The notes beneath the pieces were generated by a model. The model searched no databases, was not told where the DNA came from, and saw only the letters and a list, made by a program, of their open reading frames with translations. A stretch of DNA of 64,000 nucleotides from Sacculina carcini (Eukaryota > Arthropoda > Thecostraca > Sacculinidae): contig OU696572.1 of assembly GCA_916048095.2 (NCBI GenBank), positions 3,128,862 through 3,192,861 of the forward strand, read 5' to 3'. Positions 1 to 57,609 of the stretch are shown here, piece by piece. How positions within the stretch are numbered: the stretch's first letter is position 1; each line of letters begins with the position of its first letter. The position numbers were made by a program, and so were the translations under genes.

Positions 1-92
1 ACAAAAAACACCCGAACAATTGCCAATTACCCCCGAACAATTGCCAAATTACCCCCAGGGGGTAATTTACCCACAGGTTGGGAACCACTGGC
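1..92. repeat. End of a hAT-like MITE (partial)
   Basis: A short run with repeated CCCCCGAACAATTGCCAA and GGGGGTAATTTACCC-type words ends in GGTTGGGAACCACTGG, a typical hAT-type terminal sequence. A related sequence lies at about 15950-16110. The other end is outside the window, so this is only a partial call. Confidence 0.35.
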
Positions 93-1549
93 TTAATGTA
101 TGACATTAAACGAACCCAACCTTTTTGGCGATTTTTCGGCTTCAAACTTGTGTTTATCAGCCGGTTTGTTTTAACAAGCATCAGAAATCTAAAAATAATG
201 CACAGTACACAAGTCATTGCTTCATGAAGAAATCGTGAATAAAAGTTTGTTTGCGTTTGCTCAGCAAGTTTTTCTATATTTTTTCCTCAATACTGCTGAA
301 CGACCAGTGTCCAAAATTGGCAAAATTGTTCTCCAAGTAAATGCGAATGACACCCATCGCCGCATGAACTTCCTTCACGGTGGGAATGGTACGTCAGTTC
401 CCGTCATCGTCTCATTTTCCCCTCACTGCGCTGATGATCTCAGCAACACTCAGCTCGCCGTAACATCCCATTTCTGCCTCCAATGCTACCAACTCTTCAA
501 ACTCTACCGTTTTCGCTAAGTCCTGCTCATCTTCATCATCGTCGTCAACGCAACTGGAAAAGTACGACAGAGGAGTTCTGCCCGGTCTTCTGGAGCACCG
601 GGGATTTTGGTGCTTGCCAACGACATAAGAATGTGTTTCGCTTCCATTGCTGTTTGCTACCATAATCAACGTCAACCGGTCCTTGTACACTTTTCCCTGT
701 GTCGGATTGCTGCCGCTTACTGCAAGAGTGTCTGATGGCGTCGCTCCATAGAACAGTGCCGTCTCGTCTGCATTGAAAATATCCCTGGGCGCACAGTCGT
801 CCAGGTCCGTGGACAGCATGTTTGCCATCCATTCCTTTGCCTCGACCACATCAGCCGCCGCTTTCTCCCCTTGCGCCTTCATGAATCTGATGTTTTCCCG
901 TTGTTTCAGCCGGCCGAGCCAGCCAATTGACGGTTCAAATGTCACATTAATATCAACTGCCACCTTCTTGGCGTTCTCAATCATAACAGGCCCATTCAAA
1001 GACGCATTTTTGGCGCGCATCTGGTGGAACCATATGATCACTGCCTCATCCACCTCTGCAATATTGCTCGCTCTCTTGCGCTCCAGCTCAGATTGCTGCT
1101 GGACACCGCAACGTCTCGAATTTCTCTCTCTACCTGATTTTATAGATTGTTCCCTGATCGCAGCCGAGGTCCTTTGCAATGGTCGTTTGTTTCTTGCCAG
1201 TCTTGAGCTGGTCCAGGATTTGCTACTTATCCTGCAGCGTGAACTCAGTACGCTTTCCCACCACTGCTGCCACAATCACTAAGCGCAAAGAATGAATATG
1301 TTTTGACTGAATGGACAAACACATACAAAAAATGGACTGGCTGGCCACAAGGGTATGACAATAACCAATGACATTTGCATAGGCAAACGTCATACGGGAC
1401 CACAAAAAGTATGGCATTAACTGCACTATGACATAAACCGGTACGACATTAGGAGATCTCTGTCCCTGTGTAAAACATAGGGCTGAGGTTTGGAACCTGA
1501 CGATGGTATGACATTAACCGAACTATGACATTAAGCGGTTTCGACTGTA
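93..1549 (-). mobile_element. pogo/Tigger-like DNA transposon, degenerate
   Basis: The right end (about 1500-1547) reads ATGACATTAAGCGGTTTCGACTG followed by TA, which in reverse is a Tigger-type terminus starting CAGTCGAAACCGC. The left end (about 93-120) carries related CTTAATGT/ATGACATTAA words but lacks the outermost bases, so it looks truncated. The body holds a broken CENP-B/DDE_1 transposase on the minus strand. Confidence 0.65.
412..1426 (-). pseudogene. Tigger/pogo transposase pseudogene
   Basis: Read on the minus strand, the N-terminus (around 1262-1140) has a helix-turn-helix start (GKRTEFTLQDK, then QILDQLKTGKKQTTIAKDLG) interrupted by a TAG. It continues in another frame into a CENP-B-type DNA-binding region (WFHQMRAKN) and the start of the DDE_1 domain, with the first catalytic Asp in FNADETALFYG (around 770). 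Then an internal deletion joins KHQNPRC to an acidic C-terminal tail, so the second Asp and the third acidic residue are missing. The element cannot make active transposase. Family assignment is from these motifs only. Confidence 0.75.
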
Positions 1550-2707
1550 CATAACCGCACGGATATTGCTCCACCGTCGAATAAAAGCTCCCGTCGCACA
1601 AACAAATCAGCTCAAAACACTTCTACGCCAAAATTATTTTCGGCGAAAAGACGGCTTATAAAATTCCATGCATTCCTCTCAACAATAACCAACAAATTTG
1701 CAATGTCATACCGATTCAAGAAAATGAAAAGCCAACCACGACTTGTATTCAATAGGCCATATTTGTATTATATCCATATCTGACGATGTTTGTATTATAT
1801 CTATCACGACTTACTTCACAGAATCAAATAGAATAAATGGAGAAGAAGTATAGAGAAGAAATAGAGAAATATTCAAATATATAAATTTTTAGACAAAAAA
1901 TTCACCAAGCAATATCAGTTGCAAAAACACTTAAAACACTCCTAAATGCCTAAACATCAATACCGACAACATTGCAACATTACAAATGCTCATCTGCAAC
2001 TGACGGCAAATATACATGTTGTCAATGTGAAATGATACATTGAAAATAATTACCATAGCAATATATTTTTCGATCCAAAATTAAGCGAAAATATAGATAT
2101 AAGTAATTATTTGAAGCAAGCAGAAGCGAAACATCATCGCTCTTACTGTGCCCGTTCTAAAACATAATAAATATATTTTTTACGAAATGATATGTGCGGT
2201 CACACGGGGATCTACAAGGAGACTGTTAGAAGCGCGACTTTTTGCATCAAGCCACGAAATCCGAGGCACACGCAGACACAGCATCTCAGTGCATCCGAAA
2301 AGCGTCGCTACGTTCTCACTATGCGACCTTTATGACTATACTGACAAATATATGATTATTTCGCCGACAGCAGATAATTTCCCAACGTATGAATCAACTT
2401 TTCTCAATTTATGCAAATTAACCTGTGAATTTCATGCTAAAATATTTTTTATCATATTCAATCAATAGAACAGCACCAAACATCCAAACAGCAACAATGA
2501 GAAAAATCACCCAAAACATTGACGTATATTTTCGCAATCAAGAAGATAAACAGAGCAACAAAAGCAAGCAGAAAACAACATGCAAAGACAGCAAATATCT
2601 GATATTCAGTCAAACGCAAGCCGACTGATCATCACATAGCATTCAAATCTGTTGTCATACACACACACACATGTAAACATTGAACTAAATGAGCCAACCC
2701 GATACAT
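1550..2707. other. AT-rich intergenic DNA, no gene seen
   Basis: I see no coding signal. A 106-codon ORF at 2148-2468 has no recognisable motif, and the composition is AT-rich non-coding. A short (CA)n lies at about 2658-2672. Confidence 0.5.
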
Positions 2708-2952
2708 TGTGGTGCGTCACGTGTAACTGCGTCTCGCGCCACCTGGCGGTACCTGCCAGAAGCGCAGTGTCATGTGCAGCTATTTGTATGTTTGTGTGCC
2801 GTGTTGTGTTTGTTCGTCATTGTGCGTGTTTGACCTTGTGCGTATGTTTGTCTGTAATGTCTTGCTCGTGTCTTGTTATATGCATGAATACAGTCGGTCC
2901 ATAGAACTCGTCCTGTTTGAGTGTAACGCTCCGTGGTGAGCCAAACCCCACA
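2708..2952 (+). repeat. 5' LTR of the small LTR element
   Basis: A 245-bp repeat with TG...CA ends, matched over its full length by 3738-3982. The primer-binding-like TTGGTGCCCC follows directly. Confidence 0.88.
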
Positions 2953-3184
2953 TTGGTGCCCCGAGTGAGGATGGTGGGATGCTGTGTTAGATCATTGCGG
3001 TGCCTAAACTGCACGCCTTCTACCTACGCCTCGCCTCTCTGTGCCAGTAGCCGTCTGTGCCTCGCTATGAGGCGACGCACCATAAGCTGCTGACATGAGT
3101 AACCAGCATCACACCATCGAGGACCGACTCCGTCCGGCGTGTACGCAATCGCTCTTCCGATACCGCTGGACGTTAAACCACCGA

Positions 3185-3660
3185 CGAGCAAACGTCTGCG
3201 CAGCAAGAAGACGACTCAAAGAATATTGCCTTGTCTTTTTGCTGGATGCAGTTTCTGCCAATCTACGTAGAATCGAAAGTTGTACCGGAATCTACCGAGA
3301 ATCTACTACAAAGTCTTACCAAAAATTCTACCCCAAAAGTTCGAAACTACGAAAATCCTGAAATTCGCCACCGACTGCGCAACACGACGTCGGCTCTATT
3401 ATGACAAATTCTCTTGGCCTCGTGTTGCCGTGCACACCAGCAAATCACACAGCATATTCCGCACACCTACGAAAACTTCGCCTCACTGAAGAAGCAACCG
3501 TCTGCGCAGCAAGAAGTCAACTCAATCAAGATTGGCTCGACTTCTTGCTGGCTGCAGTCTCTGCAATCACTACTCGATTCGCCAACGGACTGCGCAGCAC
3601 GAGGACGACTTGATTGTGCAAAATCCACTTGGCCTCGTGCTGCAGTGCAGTATGGCGCCC
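3185..3660 (+). repeat. Internal diverged tandem duplication in the LTR element
   Basis: Two units are recognisable. Unit one starts near 3190 (GTCTGCGCAGCAAGAAGACG) and unit two near 3499 (GTCTGCGCAGCAAGAAGTCA). Each is followed by a CTT-GCTGG-TGCAGT-TCTGC block and then a CCACCGACTGCGCA or CCAACGGACTGCGCA block with CTTGGCCTCGTG. The copies are diverged, so the duplication is older than this insertion. Confidence 0.6.
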
Positions 3661-3737
3661 TGGTGCATCACACCAACGAAAATGAATTCACCGACTCCGA
3701 TTTCTCCAATACCGCTCCGCTTCTGGTGGGGGAGTCC

Positions 3738-3982
3738 TGTGGTGCGTCACGTGTAACTGCGTCTCGCGCCACCTGGCGGTACCTGCCAGAAGCGCAGTGT
3801 CATGTGCAGCTATTTGTATGTTTGTGTGCCGTGTTGTGTTTGTTCGTCATTGTGCGTGTTTGACCTTGTGCGTATGTTTGTCTGTAATGTCTTGCTCGTG
3901 TCTTGTTATATGCATGAATACAGTCGGTCCATAGAACTCGTCCTGTTTGAGTGTAACGCTCCGTGGTGAGCCAAACCCCACA
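3738..3982 (+). repeat. 3' LTR of the small LTR element
   Basis: Full-length match to 2708-2952, ending ACCCCACA. It is followed by the target duplication ACAT. Confidence 0.88.
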
Positions 3983-4570
3983 ACATACAAGCATAAAGCC
4001 AAGCAGAAACAAGCGCTCAATAATTGTCGACACTTACGGCGCACTTGGTCGCCAACGATAACACAACCAGCTAAAATGAGTCATAATCGGCAAGAACAAC
4101 GATATCATACCCCAGAGGTTCTTAAGCGGGGGTGCAGTGGGCTCCCAAGAGGCGCGAGAATTCCTGTTAAAAATCTTTTAGTGAAAATCAAAGAAAGTAT
4201 ATATGTTTACCCATAATTTATATTTTTCCTGGAAAAAAACTTGCCTAATCCTCTCAAACGACGCGCGAAGAGATATATCTCAATGTTTTATTCTAATGAA
4301 GGGATCAATTTCCACACACAAAAAACTAGACAATCAAGTGGGTGCAAGAAATGACTGTTGAACTGAAACAGATGTGAACAGTGTAAAAAAGGGTTAAGAA
4401 CCACGGGCATACCCTGTCAAGCTTCGCTCAGTCGCAAACACAAGCACACACACACACACCACACATTGTCTGTTCTAGCAATTTCACGTAAAAGTTGCGT
4501 TAAATGTGGCACAAAGCAGTTGAAAACACCGACAAAAACACTGATGTCGCATTCACATAGGCACAACACA
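3983..4570. other. Intergenic DNA, no gene seen
   Basis: Degenerate non-coding DNA. It contains a hAT-like phrase (GGTTAAGAACCACGGG, about 4392-4407) and a short (CA)n at about 4444-4460. No supported ORF. Confidence 0.45.
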
Positions 4571-4925
4571 TGTACCGTATTTTCCCCGTGTATAAGAAAC
4601 CCGTGTGAGTCGAGAGAGTCAAGAGTCTCATAACCTAAGAGTCCTTCAATATTTGTTCAAAAATTCAGTTTTTAATAATGAATAACTTCCTTAATCGTAG
4701 AAATCATTAACTATTAGCTGTTAATTATTACAGCATAAGATACTAGCTGCAAAGAGACATCCTGGTCAGCTACAAATGAATTTTGAAATATATATGCCAT
4801 CATCAAATGTTAATCAGATATCATTACATACTGGTGCTAAACGATTCCCGTAAATAAGAGACCATCTATTTTTACATTGAAATTTTGAACCAAAAATGGA
4901 CAGTTATACACGGCAAAACACGGTA
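4571..4925. mobile_element. MITE with pogo/Tc1-like inverted ends
   Basis: The left end TACCGTATTTTCCCCGTGTA and the right end (TACACGGCAAAACACGGTA) are imperfect inverted repeats of about 28 bp, bounded by TA. No coding capacity. It lies about 40 bp beyond the stop codon of the POM121-like gene, so it may form part of that gene's 3' UTR. Confidence 0.55.
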
Positions 4926-4966
4926 CTCGTTGACAGCCGAGTATCGCCGATACGCCGATGTGAGTA

Positions 4967-51562
<46,596 letters not shown>

Positions 51563-52020
51563 AATTTGGATATCTTCACTAAAGCACTTCACTTCTTTAT
51601 CTAAAGCATACGCGAACACCCTAAACATACACACACAAACAAAACGTGCGCCCAAATAACCGTTACATATAGTATGGTATATGTGCGCCATAATCTGTAG
51701 CAACTAGAACCTTAAGAAATATATATATATTTTCTCATATTAAGATACTGAAGGAAAATTGGTACAATAAGATTTATTAGATATACATTCAACTTGCGGT
51801 GATTCTCTTTATAAAAATTACATAATTCTTCAAAACATTCTAGATTTACTGCTGCATATATATCACGTAAATTTACGGCAATGCTATTGGTATTTGATTA
51901 GATGTCGTTAAATGAATGTGTTCGTTCTATAAATATAGTCATTTGTAATAACAATAATTTCATTACTGTCGATCGTATTCGATTTGTAAATGACAGGTGA
52001 TTAATATTCTTACGCCTAAA
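51563..52020. promoter_or_regulatory. Shared divergent promoter region
   Basis: 458 bp between the start codon of the POM121-like gene (minus) and that of the coiled-coil gene (plus). Head-to-head spacing under 1 kb suggests a shared promoter. No CpG-rich stretch or clear core element stands out; TTATAAAAAT at about 51809 is one TATA-like word. Confidence 0.4.
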
Positions 52021-54345
52021 ATGGATTCACCTGGTTGTCCAGGCACTGCTTTGCAATTTCACGGTGTGTTTAACACTGTCGACAATCTATCAGCACAACT
52101 TGACCGCGAACGCCGTCGAATTGTTGAAGAAGAGGCAGCTATTGAAAAGCTGAAGCAATTAAATATTTCTAAACACGCTCAGTTGCAACGCCTGAATGAA
52201 GAGTATGATGAGAAAAACCAAGGTCTTCTTGAAGTATTGCAGCGATATCCCATTGAAGAGAGCAACCTAAAGCATAATCAATACACGGTACAAACTCTGA
52301 AACAAACTCGTGACTTACTACAACATCAGCTTCAACAGGAAGAAGAGGCAAATCAAAAGCGATTTGACAAAATTAACGCCTGTTTGAACGGAGCCCAAAA
52401 CACCTGGTTGTCGTATGAAAACATCTATAAGGCGAGTGATATTTTTCGACCTGGTTTCGAAGCTCAGCAAAATCGCATTGATCTCGAAAAATTGCTTCTA
52501 CGAAAGGAAGAATTATCTAAAGAAATATCGGACTTCATTAGCGACCAAGAGTTCATTGTCAAAATGGTTGAAATTTCCACTCAATGCAAAAAAATCAATG
52601 ATCTGATTGCATATCATCACAAACAACAGACTACGAACGCCAGCAAAACGGTACGTGAGGATACCAGCGAATTTTCCGGTCGATTGGTCGAAGTGTACCA
52701 GAATAACGTATCAGAAGAACATACTTCCACTGCCACGTGCAATAAGGAAAGACAACTCGTGGCAGAAAATGTTGTTTTTTCTGGTCAGAAGTCTAACTGC
52801 ACCGTTTTGACGCCACAAGCGATTACAGTTGCTAATACCCAAGAGTGCACGCAAGACGTGGGCACTACCACTTCTGACAACATTTCTATTGGAGAAAATC
52901 AGCAAGCCGAGGACACGAAAACTCGAGGGCAATACCCGCTTGATATGACAAGCACTACTTCCTTCGTCGAGCCCCCAGCACGCAATGTGCAAGAACATCC
53001 AGGAATATTCATCACGCCTCGAGCAAGGAAGTTTCCCATATATTCCTCACAAAAAAAGATTGTGCCATGCACTACTAATGCGTCTGTAAATTCATCACCG
53101 GTAAAAGTAAATAGGAGTGCACGTACAAGCACTAAACCCAGTACCACAGCAGAAACCATCAACCATTCTCGGATTTCCTCCTCAGACGCAAACATCGTGA
53201 GAGCACCGGAGTTGCCTGTTGACATGGATGTAATACCGAATAAAAGACCCACTCGCAGGTCGTATTGGCTGGAAATTCCAGATTTGCCAGATGAAGGCAA
53301 TTATCCAAATCAAAGAAATCCTCTGGTGAATTTGATGGGAGCAAGTTTGAAGAGCACAAATGAACAAATGGGATCATGTGTCAATAAATCGTTAGCTGAG
53401 CAGCATTTGTTTCATGCGGACATGAACACGCCACAGCCGCATGTAGATCACACTGTACCTAAGCCAATAATCGCTGGATTACAGAAAAACAACAACTTCT
53501 GGAACGTTACAGCTTCGGTTAGCAATAAGGACTATAGAGCTAATCCAGACAAGAATTTAAACAACACCACCGCTACCACTTCACCTCGAGTCACCCCGTT
53601 GTCAATATCGTCGACATCACAACCAGGGTTCGTTGACACACTAGAAGGAAATATGCGATCAGTTACAGGGCAAATCGACCCAGAAAAGCATCAAACGACA
53701 GTCTGTGCAAAAACACCAACTCTGACCAGCTGCACGGCATCATCAAACGCGTGCAACAAGTCAGACCTATCATTCAACGCGCTCGACATATCTAGTACAG
53801 CGCCTCCTTCAACCATCAAAGACGCTTCATCTCTTCCAGTAGCCTCTGGCATCTCCACCGCTGTGAGTGCCACAGAATGCATAGATCAAAGACTTCTGAC
53901 ACGAGAGGCACAGTCAACAGCAACCGGCGATCAGCCCATTCCGTCCACTACGACTTCTAGCTACGCCTCATCACAAACGGCTCTGCAAATGACAAACATG
54001 TGTTCCCCGGTCGTGGCAATAACAGCCAACGAGCCAGAAGACAATCCTTGCTCCCACTCCAGTGTAGGAGCCACGTCGGCTCCAAATGTAACATTGAACC
54101 TGTTGTCAATGGAGACAGAGGCGACGAGTGATACCGAGACAATTGGCGACCAAGCCACGTCCACTCGGCAGCGACAATCAACGCCGAAACAGACTGTGTG
54201 TGATTCAGGCTCGGCAAATCAGGGAATGTCGGCACTGTTTGGTGCCGGAGACTCAACGGCCGACGTTGAGGAACATTTGGACTTCAGCTTCAATTTTGTC
54301 AAAACACCACAAAACAGCACCAGTAATGTGCTCAGTTTCTTCTAA
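52021..54345 (+). CDS. Coiled-coil protein with Ser/Thr-rich tail, 774 aa, single exon
   Basis: Start MDSPGCPGTALQFHG at the first ATG. Residues about 20-205 are rich in Glu, Lys, Gln and Leu with heptad-like spacing (LDRERRRIVEEEAAIEKLKQ, LLRKEELSKEISDFI), so a coiled coil is likely. From about 230 to 740 the chain is Ser/Thr/Asn/Pro-rich and low in hydrophobics, probably disordered. The C-terminus is acidic then aromatic (HLDFSFNFVKTP, NVLSFF). I do not recognise the family. A synaptonemal-complex-type protein such as SIX6OS1 has a similar outline, but this is a weak guess. The frame also runs 8 codons upstream to a GTG, not used. An AG at 51996 could be a splice acceptor for a 5' UTR exon. 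Confidence 0.8.
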   Translation: MDSPGCPGTALQFHGVFNTVDNLSAQLDRERRRIVEEEAAIEKLKQLNISKHAQLQRLNEEYDEKNQGLLEVLQRYPIEESNLKHNQYTVQTLKQTRDLLQHQLQQEEEANQKRFDKINACLNGAQNTWLSYENIYKASDIFRPGFEAQQNRIDLEKLLLRKEELSKEISDFISDQEFIVKMVEISTQCKKINDLIAYHHKQQTTNASKTVREDTSEFSGRLVEVYQNNVSEEHTSTATCNKERQLVAENVVFSGQKSNCTVLTPQAITVANTQECTQDVGTTTSDNISIGENQQAEDTKTRGQYPLDMTSTTSFVEPPARNVQEHPGIFITPRARKFPIYSSQKKIVPCTTNASVNSSPVKVNRSARTSTKPSTTAETINHSRISSSDANIVRAPELPVDMDVIPNKRPTRRSYWLEIPDLPDEGNYPNQRNPLVNLMGASLKSTNEQMGSCVNKSLAEQHLFHADMNTPQPHVDHTVPKPIIAGLQKNNNFWNVTASVSNKDYRANPDKNLNNTTATTSPRVTPLSISSTSQPGFVDTLEGNMRSVTGQIDPEKHQTTVCAKTPTLTSCTASSNACNKSDLSFNALDISSTAPPSTIKDASSLPVASGISTAVSATECIDQRLLTREAQSTATGDQPIPSTTTSSYASSQTALQMTNMCSPVVAITANEPEDNPCSHSSVGATSAPNVTLNLLSMETEATSDTETIGDQATSTRQRQSTPKQTVCDSGSANQGMSALFGAGDSTADVEEHLDFSFNFVKTPQNSTSNVLSFF

Positions 54346-54675
54346 CTGTGTGAATAATACTGCGATAAATACCTTTGCAGGATAGCTGAAAAAATTACTG
54401 TTTTATATATTTCGCTATTGACTAGTTTATGTTATAGTTCCATGTTTTCAACATCGTTCCAAGTTCACAACAATATATTGAAATTCTTCAATTCAAAATT
54501 GTTCCTGGTTCCAGCAATATTCGACCAGATGAAAGTCACTCTTGTTTCATTAAATTATCATGCATTCGCTAAAACGTCCATTGCACATTGATGGACTTGA
54601 TAAGGAAGGGAACGCCAGACAAGTGAAAACAGCACACAAAATCGATCATACTACTGAGCAAAGGTCACAGCTATA
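54346..54675. other. 3' flank of the coiled-coil gene
   Basis: AT-rich. No AATAAA immediately after the stop. No other feature seen. Confidence 0.4.
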
Positions 54676-54989
54676 CATGGGCGTAGATTTGTGTCGAGGC
54701 TCGGGGGGATGACAGCCATCATGCATTAGTGTTCAAAGTTGACTCAGTTGGCCAATTGCATGGAACCCTCAACGATTTTGTGCCTAGTCAGTTACAACAC
54801 ACATACCTCAATGAAAAGTATATTGCATATAATTGCATACACAGATTTGTTCAGATCACATTTTGAAGACAATATACCCAATGAAATCAACTCAACAGAA
54901 TTATCCGGGGGCATAATTGCATATTCATACCCCCAGTCAATTTGTCGGGGGGTATATATACCCCCATACCCCCAGAATCTACGCCCATG
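54676..54989. mobile_element. MITE with CATGGGCGTAGATT inverted ends
   Basis: Perfect 14-bp inverted ends CATGGGCGTAGATT (54676-54689) and AATCTACGCCCATG (54976-54989). The right half, with CCCCCAGTCAATTTGTCGGG, recurs as a partial copy at 62876-62979. No coding capacity. Confidence 0.7.
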
Positions 54990-55122
54990 CAGCCATCACA
55001 TGTTTACAAACGCAGGAGTAAAAATAAATGAAAACAACACCGTAATTCAAATATACTATTTTTACTGCACATGGGTCAACCAGTGAAACGGTTGTAAGCC
55101 TTAAACATTTCATTAGACTAAG

Positions 55123-55309
55123 CAGTGGCGGCGCCAGGATTTTTCCAGTGGGGAGGGCTGAGATGATGTTGAATAAAACATGCGGGGGCTTGGCGTAACA
55201 TGAGCAACTACACTCCCAATGTTCATAGTCAAGATTTGGGGGGCTCAGGGGACTTGGTACATTGGAGGGGGGCTTCATCCCCTCCTAACCCCTCTTGGTG
55301 CCGCCACTG
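55123..55309. mobile_element. hAT-like MITE, CAGTGGCGGCGCCAGG family, copy 2
   Basis: Ends CAGTGGCGGCGCCAGG and TTGGTGCCGCCACTG form inverted repeats, 187 bp. The flanks show no clear 8-bp duplication. Confidence 0.72.
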
Positions 55310-55675
55310 CCACTCAAATATACCGATAATTCAACGTCTCCAGTCGGGGTCGACCGCCCATGCTGACTCCCAAGCTACGCCTCTGTATGCATCTTGTGAT
55401 CGTGTGGATTGAGACGAAGTGTGTGCTCGCACAATAATCTTGTAATGCGCGGTGATCGCACGGTGTTTGGTAATCGATAACTGCTGCCATAAACGGGAAA
55501 TAGAAATTTTTCTATATATGTACACACTACGAGCACAGATACGAACACAGATACGAGTACAGATACGAACTTTCCTGGCTTCTCTGTCGTTTTTTAAACT
55601 CCAAACAAATGTGAACAGAATGTGAAGCCATGTACTTTCAGTCAGCACAAATCGAATATAATCAGCATAAGCATA
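55310..55675. other. 3' flank of the transporter gene
   Basis: Non-coding on both strands as far as I can see. A short direct repeat CAGATACGA occurs three times at 55535-55570. Confidence 0.4.
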
Positions 55676-57247
55676 TCATATGCGACAATCGTGAAGCAAG
55701 AACAGCTTTTGGACAAGATGAGTGAATTTTCTGGCCCAAGGATTTGATCTTCTCACATAAAAAGTCGCAGAGTACACAAACACTCCTAGCATAATGAAGG
55801 CGATTACGAATACATAACCAATTTTAGAGTTAACAGATACATTTACGATCAAAATCGTTGACAGTATAATCAAAAGAAGCACGACTAATAGTAGCGGAAC
55901 ACAACCGGAGATGCTGTGATTCCCTGTCGACATCCCGTTGTCTTCTCTGTCGTCAATCTTGATTTTTCTTTTGAGAACCACTAGTGAACTGACAACAAGA
56001 ATTTGCGAGATAATGATGCCAAAATTGAACAAGTTCATCAATTTTTCGGTCGTTCCCAGCACTACAAAAATGCTTGATAACATGGCGTTAAGTATAATGG
56101 CCGCTACACAAGACCCCGTCTGATGATGGACCGTAGAAAGAATCTGGGCCAAGTGACCTTCGCGAGCTGCCACGTACGCTTTGCGGCTGGAGGCGATATG
56201 ATGAACCAAAGGGTTAGCCACTAGAATCAAGTAAGCCACAACCTTGATGATCCACGACAAACGGCCCATGGTCGAATCGGCAAACACGTCAATGGACGAC
56301 TGATGCGTTTGCACTTTGGGCAGATACAAGATCGTTTGAAAGCTAGTAATAACCAGCATGTAGCAGATGGTCACTGTAGAAATGGCAAAAATGACTATTT
56401 TAGCGAGATGCCGAAGAGAGTACGTCGTCAGCTCTTCGAGCATATAGTTGAGGTAGTCCCAACCATTAAAAGCCCAGGTGACATCAAAAATTGCCAAGAA
56501 AATGCTTACTGTCAAGGAACGTTCATTCTTGATGGACTTGGCAGCGGACGAGATATCTGGAGGCTGAAAATCGCTGGCCGTTGATTTCCAAACGGCCATC
56601 GCAACGATGACGACAATTATCAGAAGCTTCACAAAACACAGCATGTTGCTGATGTTGATCAACACCTTTGTGTTCTGACAAGCCACCACAGCCACTAGCC
56701 ACAAGACGATCAAGCTGAAGAGAACGATTAGACCGTCATAGTGTTGAGCATTCTGCTCATTGCGACATCCCAGAAAGGTTTGAGTGAGCAGCTCGGCAAC
56801 TATATCGCTCATTCCGGAGCTGAAGCACGGCTCAAGAACAAACACGTGCACCCACGAGCACAGAAATGCCAGCAGCGGTCCGAAAAAGTCGTGCATCGGA
56901 CCGTAGGCCACCAGAACGTAGATGTAACTGCCGCTTGCCATTGGCACCCTACGACTCAGCTCGACGTAGCACAGGCCCAGCATCAGAGTGATAATGCCAC
57001 CACTCAACCACACGGCAAGGCAGAGTAGCGTGGAAGGCGCGTGCTGGCTCACTAGTTGCGGCGACACGAAAATTCCGCTGCCGACCATGAAATTGAAGAC
57101 CAACGCGACGCTGGCCAGTCGGCCGATCACTCGCTTTGAGTGACCACAGTTGTCTTTGTGGGTGGCGACGTTATCAACCGGCGTTATCGAAGCTCCACGC
57201 GTTTCCGACCTGGGTCCACTGACACAATTCCGTTCGGGATACGACAT
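55676..57247 (-). CDS. SLC7/LAT-type amino-acid transporter, intronless, 523 aa
   Basis: Member of the APC superfamily: an amino-acid exchanger with 12 expected membrane spans in the plasma membrane. TM1 carries the substrate-binding motif GSGIF (residues 56-60 from the ATG at 57247). Further spans include LAVWLSGGIITLMLGLCYVE and LFSLIVLWLVAVVACQ. Cys161 (TFLGC) sits in the TM3-TM4 loop, where LAT light chains form a disulfide with an SLC3 heavy chain, so a heteromeric transporter is likely. The frame extends 35 codons upstream without ATG, so 57247 is preferred. The absence of introns, in a region where the neighbouring nucleoporin-like gene has eight, suggests a retrogene or a lineage-specific intron loss. 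The exact substrate is unknown. Confidence 0.85.
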   Translation of the reverse strand: MSYPERNCVSGPRSETRGASITPVDNVATHKDNCGHSKRVIGRLASVALVFNFMVGSGIFVSPQLVSQHAPSTLLCLAVWLSGGIITLMLGLCYVELSRRVPMASGSYIYVLVAYGPMHDFFGPLLAFLCSWVHVFVLEPCFSSGMSDIVAELLTQTFLGCRNEQNAQHYDGLIVLFSLIVLWLVAVVACQNTKVLINISNMLCFVKLLIIVVIVAMAVWKSTASDFQPPDISSAAKSIKNERSLTVSIFLAIFDVTWAFNGWDYLNYMLEELTTYSLRHLAKIVIFAISTVTICYMLVITSFQTILYLPKVQTHQSSIDVFADSTMGRLSWIIKVVAYLILVANPLVHHIASSRKAYVAAREGHLAQILSTVHHQTGSCVAAIILNAMLSSIFVVLGTTEKLMNLFNFGIIISQILVVSSLVVLKRKIKIDDREDNGMSTGNHSISGCVPLLLVVLLLIILSTILIVNVSVNSKIGYVFVIAFIMLGVFVYSATFYVRRSNPWARKFTHLVQKLFLLHDCRI

Positions 57248-57609
57248 GCCTCTAGTGTAGGCGTTCAAACCGGCTGGTAAAGATGTCTGAGCTCTTGTAA
57301 AGTCGCTCAAGATGTCTCTGCTCGAGTTTCTAGCGGCCGAGTGCGTCCGCAATTCGCTTCACTGTTGTCCACGCTGCACAGCAACGCACACTCAAGGTAG
57401 TCGCTTGAGAAAAGCCGTTCGCACGTCGATAGCTATCAACCAAGAGCCTGCTAATTCCAGCCCAACAGCTGGCTAGAAGATGATCTTGCTGATTCAGCCA
57501 TACTGCCGCTAAGTTGTGTGAAGAACAACTATCCAGGCATACGAGTGCAGCTCCAAAGAACAGCTTCAGCCGCTCCTTAATGCTGTGGTCGTTCACACCC
57601 ATACACTGA

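Larger units (their letters stand above)
2708..3982 (+). mobile_element. Small non-autonomous LTR retrotransposon
   Basis: Two 245-bp direct repeats beginning TGTGGTGCGTCAC and ending AACCCCACA bound a 785-bp interior. They are flanked by the 4-bp duplication ACAT (2704-2707 and 3983-3986). A candidate primer-binding site, TTGGTGCCCCGAGTGAGG, starts at 2953, directly after the left LTR. A purine-rich tract, GGTGGGGGAG, lies at 3726-3735 just before the right LTR. The interior codes for nothing recognisable, so it is TRIM-like and needs proteins from elsewhere. The interior also contains a diverged internal duplication. The LTRs look nearly identical, suggesting a recent insertion. Confidence 0.88.

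Noticed and set aside
2148-2468. 106-codon ORF
   Set aside because: No motif, no splice or homology signal, AT-rich surroundings.
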